Shown here in pieces: positions 61,901 to 64,000 of a DNA stretch of 64,000 bases (the stretch's first letter is position 1; each line of letters begins with the position of its first letter). Origin of the DNA: Stercorarius parasiticus (lineage: Eukaryota; Chordata; Aves; Charadriiformes; Stercorariidae); NCBI GenBank assembly GCA_013396915.1, contig VWZL01000114.1:785535-849534 (forward strand), given 5' to 3'. The notes below the pieces were generated by a model. The model saw nothing but the letters and a program-made list of their open reading frames with translations. It did not search any database and had not been told where the DNA came from. The translations under genes and the position numbers were made by a program.

Positions 61901-64000
61901 TGAAATAAAGAACTACCAAAAATTTTTTTAAAAAAGAACAGATATCAACGAACAATTCCACTACAATTTTTTTTTTTTTTTGTCCCTGTTCTTCCCATTA
62001 TGCATAAAAATCAGCAATGACAATTATGGAGGATAGTTGATCAGTGATGGCCTCATAGAAAGTGAGTTCTCATATCCCTCTGTCCCTAATTAAAATGGTA
62101 ATTGGTTGTGCATAACAGACAAGACCAGCTTTTTTGTTCTATTATTGATGTAAATCTGAAGTAAGTATATTGACTTCAGCAACATTATTCTGGATTTACA
62201 GTGATTTGAATGAAACTACAATTTGTTCTTGATGGTTTAAAGAATACTTGAGACTTCTTCTATATATGTCCTGAAGTTTACTTTTGTAATTTCTTGCTCT
62301 GACTAATTTTTTTCACTATTATTAAAGCTTCTAAAACTCTTTTAAATGTGCTGATTTTTTTCTCTCTTATGCATTTCTCAGTCACACAGGGACTTAAATC
62401 TCCTGATTTGACCACATTGTTTTCGCTGCTCTTTTAACTTTATGCATTTATTTATGCTTACATGGCTTTTTTCTTCCTTTTTTTTTATCCCCTAATGTGA
62501 CCTACCAAGAATAGATTCTCCCTTTTTCACTCTTGATTTTTCATGAATTATTGAATTTTGGCCATTTTTATTCAACTTGTTTCACATTTCCTCCAAGTCA
62601 GCTTTTCTTACAGTACAATATCTTTGTGTTTGCTGACCTTTCTACAGAACCCCATCAGCATTTCAAACTTAATGATATTATAATAATGATATCCTATGTG
62701 CTTTCCAACTTTAACCTTGTTTATCTTACAGCAGTAGCCTCATTTTCAATTATTTGTCCCCTTTAACCTCATTTGCTGCTTGTTCAACTTAGTCTGTAAG
62801 AAATGTTTTTGAAATTCTTTTTGTAGCTTTCTTATTTCTATTTCTCTAGCTGTGATTTTCTTCCAGTAAAGAAAATCACAAGTACTGCATTGCCATTTTA
62901 GACAATTATCTTTTTCATACAAAACTTTATATATAATCTCCTTATACAGTTTAGACCTGTCTATAGAAATACAGAATATGATTTCAACAAGAAATCATTT
63001 CAATTATTTATCAATTATTTATCTCAGTCTTTATTATTTTGTCATCTGAGTCAAAAACACATTAAGCAATTAAAAGATTCTCTCCTACTGACATTTCTGG
63101 CTCCACATATGCTGTTATATGCTAGTCTGGTGATGAAAGTCAATTTAACAGGCTCCTTGAGAGTTATCCATTTAAGAATAGAAGCAGAAGACAAGTATCA
63201 CTATCAACACTTTGTTATCCATACCAGCAACAGGTAGCAGTTGCAGTTTTGGAAATCTTGAAAAAAAAGGACTGCATGGGATCTAAAAAAGATATTTAGT
63301 CGACCTGCATTCCCAAATACATTTCATTTTATTTTTGGCAGTCATTATCTCATCCGTTTTTTTATCAATCCCTTATTCTGTGGATTCTGCCATTTCCCTC
63401 ACCTGTCTATTCCAGTATTGTATTATTCTCATGCCTGCAACTTTTCCTTCTTGTATATTGTTATTCAATTTAAATCCAACACTTCTTGTCTGATTCACCT
63501 CTCTGCAACGAAAATTGTTTGTTCTCCATCTCTTGAAGTAGCCTCTTATGTTTATAAATGCTATCTGTTATAATTTTCTGTTCTACAGAGCAAACAGTTG
63601 TTTTACTTGTAGGTTGTGTTTTCTGGACCTCTCAAAATGCTCATTCATGTCTTTTGGACTTTCTTCTTCAATTTAATACCAAGCAAAGGTCATACAAACA
63701 TCAATCAGAGTAGAAGAATTGTTTCATATCTGAAGGCAGGCAGAAAGAAAAACATGGTATCTAAAATTCAGTCATCTGAATCCAAGCTGATTCCCTTGTG
63801 TGTCCAGAAGCAAGTATCTTCAGAGAGTCTCTTCAGAGATTGCTTCATGTTACCTGTCTTGGACATGCTCTGAAGAAGCCTACAAGGACTAAAGGAGTCT
63901 AGGATTACTGTTGCAGAAGTAGATGATGTCATTGTAGGTATTTAAGAATAGGGGAATTGAATTTGACTATTGCAGTTTAGACAATGTTGCAACATGATAG
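58973..64000. other. AT-rich non-coding stretch to the window end
   Basis: No gene, CR1 or LTR is recognised. There is T15 near 61967-61981 and other homopolymers. A 12-bp hairpin is listed separately. Confidence 0.5.
62851..62880. repeat. 12-bp perfect hairpin
   Basis: TGTGATTTTCTT, six-base loop CCAGTA, then its exact reverse complement AAGAAAATCACA. The stem is AT-rich, and there is no T run positioned to suggest a transcription terminator. Function unknown. Confidence 0.8.

Overview
The window reads as draft-assembly nuclear DNA from a bird, most likely a non-galliform (neoavian) one. The evidence is the interspersed repeats. At least ten fragments of the CR1 non-LTR retrotransposon are present, most ending in the diagnostic 8-base ATTCTATG/ATTCTGTG tail, together with ERVL-type solo LTRs of kinds familiar from avian genomes. 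CR1 is also found in other reptiles, so 'bird' is a strong inference, not proof. The DNA is AT-rich, has few CpGs and contains three runs of undetermined bases (282, 22764-22774, 41279-41416).

I find no convincing host protein-coding exon, tRNA, rRNA, CRISPR array or operon. The open frames present are short, lack splice-bounded exon structure and are either chance or parts of CR1 reverse-transcriptase genes. The window is best described as a gene desert or the inside of a very large intron.

Layout: 0.5-1.1 kb, an LTR-like element carrying two different three-copy tandem arrays; 3.2 kb, a CR1 tail (- strand); 3.6 kb, a TTG/TTA microsatellite; 10.6-10.9 kb, an unexplained GC-rich island; 11.1-12.3 kb, a long CR1 copy (-); 13.0 kb, a 22-base perfect palindrome beside a CR1 tail; 15.0-15.7 kb, two CR1 tails (+) of different subfamilies; 17.4-18.2 kb, an old ERVL-like LTR starting with a G-quadruplex-type run; 23.3-23.9 kb, a duplicated segment bracketing a near-perfect 25-bp hairpin; 27.5-29.0 kb, the longest CR1 copy (-) with an internal deletion; 30.2-30.8 kb, a clean ERVL-type solo LTR; 39.4-40.0 kb, a CR1 (-); 41.0-41.6 kb, a CR1 (+) interrupted by a gap; 43.8 kb, a pyrimidine tract; 46.3 kb, a young-looking CR1 tail (-); 50.5-51.2 kb, an old CR1 (+); 58.7-59.0 kb, an orphan piece of the CR1 endonuclease region (-); 62.9 kb, a 12-bp hairpin. 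The rest is AT-rich single-copy-looking DNA.

Nothing here forms a cooperating gene system. All recognisable coding matter is dead retrotransposon sequence, with reading frames broken and the catalytic reverse-transcriptase aspartates lost in each of the three long CR1 copies. The strongest lead for something undescribed is the 23.7 kb hairpin, a candidate for a small structured RNA; second is the GC-rich island at 10.6 kb.
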